Assembly: GCA_039917655.1 (NCBI GenBank)
Contig: JBDSJC010000166.1
Coordinates: 1 to 9,116, forward strand
Direction: 5' to 3'
Origin: PNKC01 sp039917655
Lineage (GTDB): Bacteria; Chloroflexota; Dehalococcoidia; Tepidiformales; Tepidiformaceae
Length of the DNA: 9,116 bases
The translations under genes were made by a program, and so were the position numbers. Positions 1 to 7,300 of the stretch are shown piece by piece. How positions within the stretch are numbered: position 1 is the stretch's first letter; each line of letters starts with the position of its first letter. Below the pieces are notes generated by a model. That model made no database searches. It was given only the letters and a program-made list of their open reading frames with translations, and was not told the DNA's origin.

Positions 1-1
1 C

Positions 2-34
2 AAGCTGGCCGCCGCCGTTGGGCGCGACGCCTAG
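2..34 (+). CDS. C-terminal end of an unidentified upstream gene (partial)
   Basis: An open frame enters from the left edge and reads KLAAAVGRDA before a TAG stop at 32-34. The last G of that stop is the first base of the GTG start of the next gene (TAGTG), an arrangement typical of translationally coupled genes. Only ten residues are visible, so neither family nor function can be given. Since the next gene makes a phospholipid head group, a lipid- or inositol-related enzyme is a reasonable guess, but nothing in these residues shows it. The call rests only on the tight stop/start overlap. Confidence 0.35.
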   Translation, partial: KLAAAVGRDA

Positions 35-642
35 TGCCGCTGAACATCCTGCCTCAACGCATCCCGGCGAACGTGGCGGAGGCCATCGGCCGCAACGTCG
101 GCCGCACCGGGATAACACCGAATATGATCTCGTTGTTCGGGTTCGGCGGAAACCTGCTGGCCGCCTTCCTGGTGACGCGGGAGGCGCTGCTGGCGGCGGG
201 CATCGTTTACCTGGTGTTCAGCGCCCTTGATTTCGTTGACGGGGCGGTGGCGCGCGCGACCGGCCTCGTGAGTAAGTTCGGCGCGGTCTTCGATGCCGTC
301 CTGGACCGCGCCAGCGAGGCGATCGTCTTGGCCGCCTGCGCGTGGTACTTCGCGGACCGCGGTGAACAGGTGCAGGCCGCCGTGGCCTACGCGGCGTTGT
401 TCGGCAGCATCGCCGTCAGTTACATGCGGGCGCGCGCCGAGACCAACGGCCTGAGCATGCGCGAAGGGCTGTTCCGGCGGCAGGAACGCGTCCTCCTGCT
501 GGGGTTTGGGCTGGTGTTCAACGGGCTGACGGTGGTCATCTGGGCGCTGGCGGTACTGGCCAACGTGACCGCGTTGCAGCGCTTCGTGCTCATTACGCGC
601 GGGTTGCGGACGATGGACGCCGAGTCTCCAGTGGACGGCTAA
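34..642 (+). CDS. CDP-alcohol phosphatidyltransferase, likely phosphatidylinositol-phosphate synthase type
   Basis: This is a 202-residue integral membrane enzyme that transfers a phosphatidyl group from CDP-diacylglycerol to an alcohol. The full family signature D-x2-DG-x2-AR-x8-G-x3-D-x3-D is present: D66, D69-G70, A73-R74, G83, D87 and D91. These residues bind the metal ions and CDP. SYMRARAE at 129-136 and a following RQER stretch at 149-152 resemble the actinobacterial and archaeal inositol-phosphate enzymes (PgsA1/AIPS-like) more than PgsA or PssA. Phosphatidylinositol phosphate is therefore the favoured product, but the acceptor is inferred. Hydrophobic stretches at about 31-48, 51-68, 92-106, 115-130, 153-164 and 166-188 fit the usual six helices. 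The GTG start is chosen because the next in-frame Met (M31) would remove the amphipathic N-terminus, and because it overlaps the preceding stop as TAGTG. No strong Shine-Dalgarno precedes it. Its 3' end overlaps the convergent protease gene by 4 bp. Confidence 0.86.
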   Translation: MPLNILPQRIPANVAEAIGRNVGRTGITPNMISLFGFGGNLLAAFLVTREALLAAGIVYLVFSALDFVDGAVARATGLVSKFGAVFDAVLDRASEAIVLAACAWYFADRGEQVQAAVAYAALFGSIAVSYMRARAETNGLSMREGLFRRQERVLLLGFGLVFNGLTVVIWALAVLANVTALQRFVLITRGLRTMDAESPVDG

Positions 643-2030
643 GCGCCGTCTGGGCCAGCGCCGGTGTCGTCCCGCGGAGCAGACGCCGATCCCGCGGCTG
701 CCTGCTTGCGGTTGTTCGCCATCATCTGGACCATCAGCAGGCTGAGCACGGCGAGCAGCGCAAAGAGCGCCGCCACTCCGACGATCACCTTCGATGTGTT
801 GCTGATGCCGCCGCCGTCCGAGTTGCTGGACTTCGCCTGGGCGGCCTGCGGCGCTTTGGTCGGCGCCTTCGTAGCCTGCGCCTGTTGCGGTCGTTGGGTT
901 TGCGCGACAGTTGGCCGGGGAGCCGAAGAGCTCTGCGCGGCAAGGAACTCTGTTTCGAAACCCGCCAGATCGAAGCCGTAGACGGTCTTCAGCGCCTGGT
1001 CGAAGCGTTGGCCCTTCTTCATCGTGGCGAAGAACTCGCCGTACTTCGCTGGCCCGCCTTTTTCGACCAGGTATTTCACCATGTTGTACGCCTCGCCGTA
1101 GAAGATTCCGACCTTTCTGGCATCTGACGTGGGGGTGGTCATCTCGCTGAAGGGGATGAGTTGTTTGGCCTTCGCAGCCTGGGCAAAGGCGGTCTGATAG
1201 TCGCCCGGCCCGGTCTGCGCAAACACCGCCGTGCCTTCGTCCAACCAGGACGGCAGCTTGGTGAGCGAGCCTTCACCGGCGGTCTGATTGAGGATATGCC
1301 CGAACTCGTGACGCAGAGTGTCCGTGCGGTCAGTGGAGCCGCACTCCAGCGGAATGAGCAGGATGATGTCGTTCGTGACCTTCGTGCCGCAGGTAGTCAC
1401 CGCCGCGTCGAACGTCCCCGTACCTGCCCCGGGCCGCGACGGGTCGCTCTCCTTCTCGTTTTCGAAGAGAATGACCTTCACGGGCACCTGCTTGAGGGTC
1501 ACCCCGAAGAGCGCTTTACCGATCTTGTCGTACGTTTCGACCCCCGCCTTCAGGTAGCTGCTGGCGAGCGCTTCTTTGTCGCCGTGGTAATAGACCGTCA
1601 TGAAGTCGCCCTTGACGGACTTCCAGTCCTGGTTTGGCGGGAGGAAGAAGAAAGTCTGCTCCGGCCCACTCACGGTCTTGCCGTCGGCGGACGTGACCTC
1701 CCAGTGGTAGACGAACTCGGAGCCCACGGGGATGTAGCTAGCGCCCGAGTTCACCTGGAGAACGACTTCGGCAGTGATGTTCTTGCCCGTTGGGGGTGTA
1801 GCAGGTTTGCCGATCGCGCTCGTGCCGCGGCCGGTGATGGAGTAGGCGAGCGAAACGTCCGTGATCTCCGAGTCTGAACGGGCGGTGACCTTGAAGATGA
1901 GCTGCTTGGGATAGGCGTTGTCCACGCTCGATGCTTCGATGACCGCCTCGGCATGGGCGGAGGGCGCCAGCGATGGCAGGAGTGCGGCGGCAAAGAGCGC
2001 CCCCAGCAGCATCCCCAGGGCACGCGTCAT
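639..2030 (-). CDS. Secreted, membrane-anchored zinc metalloprotease of peptidase-MA (gluzincin) type
   Basis: A 463-residue protein. An N-terminal signal peptide (M-T-R, then a hydrophobic core at 5-22) ends in AHA, with predicted cleavage after A27. Residues 28-135 look like an all-beta, Ig-like domain. Residues 140-365 hold the catalytic domain: HEFGH at 241-245 supplies two zinc-binding His and the catalytic E242, and WLDEG at 262-266 supplies E265 as third ligand, the gluzincin pattern seen in peptidase-MA-like families. C214 and C230 could form a disulfide. A Pro/Ala/Gln/Thr-rich linker (370-405) leads to one transmembrane helix at about 414-437, then NNRK and a short polar tail. The enzyme would therefore face outwards, anchored by its C-terminus. 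The substrate is unknown. The start overlaps the prfB stop as ATGA, and AGGTGA lies 6 nt upstream inside prfB, so the two are probably co-translated. The gene ends in TAG, overlapping the convergent gene. Confidence 0.8.
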   Translation of the reverse strand: MTRALGMLLGALFAAALLPSLAPSAHAEAVIEASSVDNAYPKQLIFKVTARSDSEITDVSLAYSITGRGTSAIGKPATPPTGKNITAEVVLQVNSGASYIPVGSEFVYHWEVTSADGKTVSGPEQTFFFLPPNQDWKSVKGDFMTVYYHGDKEALASSYLKAGVETYDKIGKALFGVTLKQVPVKVILFENEKESDPSRPGAGTGTFDAAVTTCGTKVTNDIILLIPLECGSTDRTDTLRHEFGHILNQTAGEGSLTKLPSWLDEGTAVFAQTGPGDYQTAFAQAAKAKQLIPFSEMTTPTSDARKVGIFYGEAYNMVKYLVEKGGPAKYGEFFATMKKGQRFDQALKTVYGFDLAGFETEFLAAQSSSAPRPTVAQTQRPQQAQATKAPTKAPQAAQAKSSNSDGGGISNTSKVIVGVAALFALLAVLSLLMVQMMANNRKQAAAGSASAPRDDTGAGPDGA

Positions 2031-3131
2031 TCGTCTTCACCTACTCGCGACTTCAGATACGCTTCGATAAACGGGTCGATTTCGCCGTCCAAGACGGCGA
2101 TCGTATCGCTCGTTTCGTAATCGGTGCGTACGTCTTTGACCATCTTATACGGGTGGAGGACGTAGTTTCGTATCTGGCTGCCAAAGCTCATATCAACGTG
2201 CTTGCCCTTTAACCGCGCCTTCTCCTCTTCGCGGCGATTGAGCTCGATCTCGAGGAGGCGAGATTCGAGCACTTTCATTGCGCTGTCCCGGTTGCGGCCC
2301 TGAGAGCGTTCGTTCTGGCAGGTGACCACGATGCCCGTCGGCAGGTGGGTGAGGCGCACAGCGGTGGAGTTTTTCTGGACGTTTTGGCCGCCGGCGCCGC
2401 TAGACCGAAAAACATCGATCTTCACGTCATCCGGGCTGATCTCGATTTCGCCAGCAGCATCGACCTCGGGGAGCACTTCCACCTTGGCGAAGCTGGTCTG
2501 CCGGGCGCTCGAAGCGTTGAACGGCGACTGGCGGACCAGGCGGTGCACGCCGCGCTCGCTCTGCAGGTAGCCGAACGCGTACGGCCCATTGATCTCGATG
2601 GTGGCGCTTTTGATCCCGGCCTCTTCGCCCTCAGCGACATCGAGCACGTCTGTCGAAAAACCGCGGCGCTCGGCCCAGCGCAGGTACATGCGAAAAAGCA
2701 TCTCCGCCCAGTCCTGCGAGTCTGTGCCACCGGCGCCGGCGTGGACGGCGAGGATCGCGTTGCGGCTGTCGTACGGGCCGGAAAGCTGAAGCTGAAACTC
2801 CAGGTCGCGAAGCTTCTTTTCGACGGCGGTCAGGTCTTTGTCCGCGCCCGCTCCGACGCTGTCGTCGCCTTCGCTCATCGCCATCTCCAGCAGTTCGGCA
2901 ACGTCACTCACCTGGTGTTCGAGGCCACGCCAGGTCTCGACCCGCGATCGCAGCGTGGAGAGTTCCTGCATAACCGTCCGCGCTCGTTCGCCATCGTCCC
3001 AGAAGGAGGGTTCAGCGGAGAGTTGTTCGAGTTCGGCTACGCGCGCTTCGTCGTTCGCGAGGTCAAAGTCGCACCAGGATGTCGGAGATGCGTTCGGCCA
3101 GTTCTTTCGCGCGGGCTAGCTGTTCGTACAT
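2027..3131 (-). CDS. prfB: Peptide chain release factor 2, with +1 programmed frameshift
   Basis: RF2 reads UGA and UAA stop codons and triggers peptide release on the ribosome. The product is 367 residues from two frames. The first 22 codons (3131-3066, starting MYEQLARAKE and ending ILVRL) run into an in-frame TGA at 3065-3063. Reading resumes one base later as DLANDEARVAELEQ and continues to the TGA at 2029-2027. The joined N-terminus matches the RF2 pattern L-DL-x-ARxxELE-xxxxPxFWDD. The RF2 tripeptide anticodon SPF is at 202-204 and the catalytic GGQ at 247-249, close to the E. coli positions (205-207 and 250-252; 365 residues). ATG at 3131 is preferred because it gives the normal distance of about 20-25 codons to the frameshift; no clear Shine-Dalgarno precedes it. 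An in-frame ATG at 3254 would add 41 residues unlike the family. A caller ignoring the shift would wrongly start at 2971. The gene overlaps the protease start by 4 bp. Confidence 0.95.
2037..2042 (-). promoter_or_regulatory. Ribosome binding site of the metalloprotease gene, inside prfB
   Basis: AGGTGA on the minus strand lies 6 nt before the ATG at 2030-2028 and matches the 3' end of 16S rRNA. It sits within the last codons of prfB. It fixes the protease start and supports termination-reinitiation at the ATGA overlap. Confidence 0.65.
3062..3075 (-). promoter_or_regulatory. prfB +1 programmed frameshift site
   Basis: The minus strand reads GGTG-CGA-CTT-TGA-C. CTTTGAC is the canonical RF2 slippery heptamer: the peptidyl-tRNA on CTT slips to TTT when UGA decoding is slow, and the next codon becomes GAC (Asp). 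In E. coli a Shine-Dalgarno-like AGGGGG lies three bases before CTT. Here GGTG holds exactly that place and could pair with CACC near the 3' end of 16S rRNA, although it is weaker. By analogy with E. coli, low RF2 favours the shift and so more RF2 is made. Site and spacing are seen directly; function here is inferred from the family. Confidence 0.93.
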
Positions 3132-3313
3132 GCTGGTGATTGTGTCAGCGGGCTTGGTTAGCGGCGACTGAATGGCGCGGGCGACCCGTCTGGTCTGTGC
3201 GAGCACATCCTGTTGCAGGCAAAGTGGTTCTATCGCGACACCCGATTCGGCCATAGAATGAGATCCAAATCACGTCTACGCGGGATGCGTCAGCGCCCGC
3301 AGAGGAGTTCGCC
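3132..3313. promoter_or_regulatory. Divergent promoter region between prfB and pdxS
   Basis: These 182 bases separate two outward-facing genes, so both promoters are expected here. On the plus strand TAGAAT at 3254-3259 matches five of six bases of a sigma-70 -10 box, giving a likely start near 3266 and a leader of about 48 nt for pdxS. I see no good -35 box at 16-18 bp spacing. No clear promoter stands out for prfB on the minus strand, and I see no obvious operator palindrome. Confidence 0.35.
3302..3307 (+). promoter_or_regulatory. Ribosome binding site of pdxS
   Basis: GAGGAG ends 6 nt before the ATG at 3314, a strong Shine-Dalgarno match at ideal spacing. It fixes the pdxS start, which also gives residue numbering identical to the B. 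subtilis enzyme. Confidence 0.8.
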
Positions 3314-4198
3314 ATGACCCAGACCGGAACGTGGGCTGTCAAGGTTGGCCTGGCCCAGATGCTCAAAGGCGGCGTCATCATGGACGTTGTCACTCCCGAA
3401 CAGGCGCGAATCGCGGAGGAGGCGGGCGCCTGTGCCGTGATGGCGCTCGAACGCGTGCCATCGGACATCCGCAAGGATGGCGGCGTGGCCCGAATGAGCG
3501 ACCCGGAGATGATTCGCGGGATCATCGCGGCCGTGACCATCCCAGTGATGGCCAAGGCGCGCATCGGTCACTTCGTTGAGGCGGACGTGCTACAGGCGCT
3601 GGGCGTCGATTACATCGACGAGTCCGAGGTGCTGACGCCGGCCGATGAGACGCACCACATCGACAAGCACATGTTCCCCGTGCCCTTCGTCTGTGGCTGC
3701 CGCAACCTGGGTGAGGCGCTGCGCCGCATCGGTGAGGGCGCTGCGATGATCCGCACCAAGGGTGAAGCTGGCACCGGCGATATCGTGGAGGCCGTGCGCC
3801 ACATGCGCGCCGTGAAGGACGAGATCCGTCGCCTGCAGACGATGGCCGACGACGAGATCTACACGGCTGCGAAGGAACTCCAGGCACCGTTGGAACTGGT
3901 GCGCCAGGTCAAGCGCGAAGGACGGCTGCCGGTGGTCAACTTTGCCGCCGGCGGCATCGCCACGCCCGCGGACGCGGCGCTGATGATGCGTCTCGGCGCG
4001 GACGGCGTGTTCGTCGGCTCAGGCATTTTCAAGTCCGAAAACCCGGCCCTTGTGGCGAAAGCGATCGTGGAGGCGACGACGCACTACATGGACGCCGACG
4101 TCATCGCCCGGGTGAGCACTGGGCTGGGCAAGGCGATGCCGGGCATCGCCGTCAGCTCGCTGCAAGAGAAGGAACTGCTCGCAACGCGCGGCTGGTAA
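3314..4198 (+). CDS. pdxS: Pyridoxal 5'-phosphate synthase lyase subunit PdxS
   Basis: PdxS is the synthase subunit of the DXP-independent vitamin B6 pathway. It joins ribose 5-phosphate, glyceraldehyde 3-phosphate and ammonia into pyridoxal 5'-phosphate, the ammonia coming from glutamine through partner PdxT. The 294-residue length is that of the family. Key residues fall at the same numbers as in B. subtilis PdxS: D24 in GVIMDVV, K81 in VMAKARIGH (Schiff base with the pentose) and K149 in MIRTKGEAGTG (second lysine). The phosphate-binding FAAGGIATPADA (about 205-216) and GADGVFVGSGIFKS (228-241) complete the (beta/alpha)8 barrel. The protein normally forms a cytoplasmic dodecamer. A strong GAGGAG ribosome binding site precedes the start. 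pdxT, which usually follows, is not in the window: the next gene is dnaE on the other strand. I see no clear terminator hairpin with a T-run after the stop. Confidence 0.97.
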   Translation: MTQTGTWAVKVGLAQMLKGGVIMDVVTPEQARIAEEAGACAVMALERVPSDIRKDGGVARMSDPEMIRGIIAAVTIPVMAKARIGHFVEADVLQALGVDYIDESEVLTPADETHHIDKHMFPVPFVCGCRNLGEALRRIGEGAAMIRTKGEAGTGDIVEAVRHMRAVKDEIRRLQTMADDEIYTAAKELQAPLELVRQVKREGRLPVVNFAAGGIATPADAALMMRLGADGVFVGSGIFKSENPALVAKAIVEATTHYMDADVIARVSTGLGKAMPGIAVSSLQEKELLATRGW

Positions 4199-4254
4199 GT
4201 GTTGGCCTGTTGAAGGGTGGCGTGGCGCAGCCTACGAAGGCCACTTTCGCGGGG

Positions 4255-4280
4255 CCCTTCGACAGGCTCAGGGTGAACGG
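4255..4280. repeat. Interspersed hairpin repeat (LSLSKG/PEPVEG-type) in a convergent spacer
   Basis: The plus strand holds CCCTTCGACAGGCTCAGGG at 4255-4273, followed by TGAACGG. I recognise this as a short repeat scattered between genes in many environmental bacteria, whose spurious translations contain LSLSKG, PEPVEG or FDRLR; the recognition is from memory. On the minus strand, 4273-4255 can fold as CCCTGAG-CCTGT-CGAAGGG: four Watson-Crick pairs, a tandem G.A/A.G mismatch, a closing G-C pair and a five-base loop. It lies in the 180-bp spacer between the 3' ends of pdxS and dnaE, where I see no gene and no classical terminator. It could serve as a processing or stability element for either transcript. 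Confidence 0.7.
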
Positions 4281-4378
4281 TTCGGGTCCCGGCTCGTGGC
4301 TTCTGCCCGATTGAGCAATTCGGCTGAAGGCCAACCCAACCAACGGGCCACCCCCGCCAGGAGCCAACCAGACCAGGC

Positions 4379-7300
4379 CTAAGCAGCGCCTGCCATGCGT
4401 TGGCCCGTGAGCCGCACGCTGCCCTTGTTCGAACGCAACAGTATCTCGACGGACTTTGCCAGGTCTTCGTTGACGTTCGCGCGAGGGAGGTCGAATTCGC
4501 TCTCCTGGCCTTCGGAGTCATGGACCACCAGGCGAACTTCGTCCGTGCCGGGCGCGCCCTTCAGCATCCGCGCCACCGCTCGCAGCAGCGCTTCGTCGTT
4601 GAGCACGTCCTCGGTCTCGTAGATGGTGATCGTGAGGCGGGCGGAGTCGGCGTTGATGGGCGGCTGGATTCCGGGCCGCGCGGCTTCAGTTGTCGCCGAC
4701 TGCGGCTGCTGTTGCGGCTGTGGCGGACGGGGGTTCTGATAGCCGCCTGGCCGTTGGCCGTTGGCGTTCGGCCGTTGGCCGTGACCATTCGAAGAGCCAT
4801 TTGCGTAGCCGCCGGAAGGTGCGCCGGGCGCGCCCGCCTGGCCAGTTGTCGCGGCGGACTTCTGCGTGGGCTTTTGCTTGGGCTGGTCTGGCACTTGCCA
4901 CTGGTCCGCCGCGAATCCAACGACGGCACCCTCGGTCGAATCGTACTGGGCCGCCTTGCGGACGCTGAGGCCGACGCGGTCGCCGCGATCGCGCACTTCC
5001 ACGGAAAGCAAGAGCATCGCCCCTTCCGCCCAGACAGCCTCGCCGGTCAGTTCGAGCGTGTCGTTCCAGACGGTGAACTCGGCGGTCCCGGTGAGGTCCT
5101 CCATATCGACGACGTAGAACTTGCGCCCATCGCGGGTGGTGCGGGCCTGGATGCGCGACACCAGCCCAGCGACCGAAACGGTCTGCCCGGCGAGTTCCTG
5201 GGTGAGCTCCGCGAGTCCATGACTGGTGTAGCGCGCCAAATCCGCGGCGGCGGCCTTGTACGGGTGCTCCGAGATGTAGATCCCGAGCAACTCCTTCTCC
5301 CAGGCGAGCACATCCTCCCTTTTTTCGGGGACTGCTTGCAACTCAAGGGCGGGCAAGGGGGTGTCCACCTGGCTGCCGAAGAGGTCGAACATCGTCGACT
5401 GACCACTGTCGCGCAGGTCGCGTTCGCGCTTGGCCAGGCTTGTTAAGCGTTCCGCGTTGAAGGCGATTGTGGCGCGGTTGTGGCTATCGACCAGATCAAA
5501 CGCGCCCGCCTTGGCGAGATGCTCAATCGCCCGGCTGTTTGTCGCCGCGAGGTCTGCCCGCTTGCAAAAGTCTTCGATATCGCGGTACGGGCCGCCGGCC
5601 TCGCGCGCGGCGATGATGCCATCCACCGCCGAAGAGCCAACGTTCTTAATCACGCCGATGCCGAAGCGGATGGCGAGCGTGTCGTCCTGGCGGCGTTCGA
5701 CGCTGAAGTTGTCGCGACTGGCGTTGACGTCCGGCGGCAGCACTTCGATCCCCAGCTTGACGCACTCGGCGACGGCTGAGGCGATGCGCGCGTGGGTATC
5801 AGGCGCGCTCTTGCTGAGCTGGAGCAGGGCAGCCATGTACTGAGCCGGATAGTTCGCCTTGAGGTAGGCGGTGTGGTAGGCAATGTTGCCGTAGCACCAG
5901 CTGTGCGCTTTGTTGAACGCATATCCGGCGAAGGGCTCGATCAGGTCAAAGACCGCGCTCGCGTCCTCCGCGGCGTAGCCCTTCTTCATGGCCCCTGCGA
6001 CGAAACCGTCGCGTTCGGCGGCCATGATCTCGGCCTTCTTTTTGCCCATCGCCTTGCGCATGATGTCCGCCTGGCCAAGGGTGTAGCCGGCGAACTGCTG
6101 AGCGATGAGCATCACTTGGTCCTGGTAGACGATGACGCCGTAGGTCTCGTCCAACACCCCGGCGAGGTCGGCGTGGGGATAGCGGATTTCGATGTCCCCG
6201 TGCTTGCCCTGAATGTAGCGTGGGATGTGTTGCATGGGGCCGGGCCGGTAGAGAGCCACGAGCGCGCAGAGGTCGGCGATGTTCGTAGGTTGCAGATCCT
6301 GGACGTAGCGTCGCATGCCGCTCGATTCCAGCTGAAAGACACCGAAGGTCTCGCCCTTGCCCAGCATCTCCATCGTCTTTGGGTCGCCGTCCGCGATGCG
6401 CAGCAGATCGACCTCCTCGCCGGTCGTCTCGCGAATGGCGTCGATCGCGTGCTGGAGGATCGTGAGGTTCGAAAGGCCGAGGAAGTCCATCTTCAGCAGC
6501 CCGATCTTCGCCACCTGGTCCATCGCGAACTGGGTCGTTGGGATGCTCGTCTCGTCGCCCTTGTTTGGGCGCTGCAGGGGGACATGTTCGATCAGCGGGT
6601 CGCGCGAGATGACGACGCCAGCGGCGTGGGTGCTGGCGTGCCGGGAGACGCCCTCCAGCTGCTGGGCGGTGTCGATCAGCCGCTTCACCCGTGGGTCTGC
6701 GGCGTAGGCCTCCTTCATCTCGGTGGACTGTTCGAGCGAGTCCTTGAGCGTGATGTGAAGGACATCCGGCACCAGCCGCGCCACTTTGTCGGTGTCGCCG
6801 TAACTCATCCCCAGCGCGCGCCCAACGTCGCGGATCGCCGCTTTCGCGCCGAGCGTCCCGAAGGTGATGATCTGGGCCACGCGGTCCGAGCCGTAGCGTT
6901 CGTAGGCGAAGCGGATCATCTCGTCGCGGCGGTCGTCGGCGAAGTCGAAATCCACATCGGGCATTTCGCGCCGTTCGATATTCAGGAAGCGTTCGAAGAC
7001 CAGCCGGTTGGCCACCGGGTCGATGTCGGTCACGCCGAGCACGTAGAGCACGAGCGAGGCCGCCGCCGAACCGCGGACGCCCATGCGGATCCCTGACCGG
7101 TGGGCGAAGTCGCCGATCTCTTTGACCACGTAGATGTAATCGGTGAAGCCCGTCTGCTTGAGCACTTCGAGTTCGTAGGTTAGGCGGTCCCGCAGCTCCT
7201 CCGTCACATCGTCGAAGCGGCGGTGGAGGCCTTCGAAACAGATTTCCGCGAGGTAGTCCACGCTGTTCTTGCCCTCGGGCACGGGCGGCTCGGGAAGCAG

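Noticed and set aside
1161..1877. Plus-strand 238-codon open frame opposite the metalloprotease
   Set aside because: Antisense shadow of a well-supported gene; composition is Arg/Val/Gly-rich without recognisable motifs.
2027..3131. prfB as a frameshifted pseudogene or sequencing error
   Set aside because: The break is exactly the known CTTTGAC programmed site at the normal codon position, and both SPF and GGQ are intact.
2345..3139. Plus-strand 264-codon open frame opposite prfB
   Set aside because: Antisense to an unmistakable RF2, with no ribosome binding site or family motif.
3063..3254. A separate small 63-residue minus-strand gene upstream of prfB
   Set aside because: Its last 22 codons are the zero-frame start of prfB before the frameshift; the earlier 41 codons do not resemble RF2 and probably are untranslated leader.
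4199..4378. Rho-independent terminator(s) between pdxS and dnaE
   Set aside because: GGCCT/AGGCC can pair across about 28 bases, but there is no compact stem followed by a T-run on either strand.
4084..4521. Minus-strand 145-codon open frame spanning the 3' spacer of pdxS and dnaE
   Set aside because: It overlaps the ends of both real genes and contains the translated hairpin repeat (HPEPVEG), a well-known source of false ORFs.
5792..7096. Plus-strand 434-codon open frame opposite dnaE (also 4400-5446 and 7223-8119)
   Set aside because: These are antisense shadows caused by high GC. Their translations show no family resemblance, while the minus strand carries a clear, continuous DnaE.
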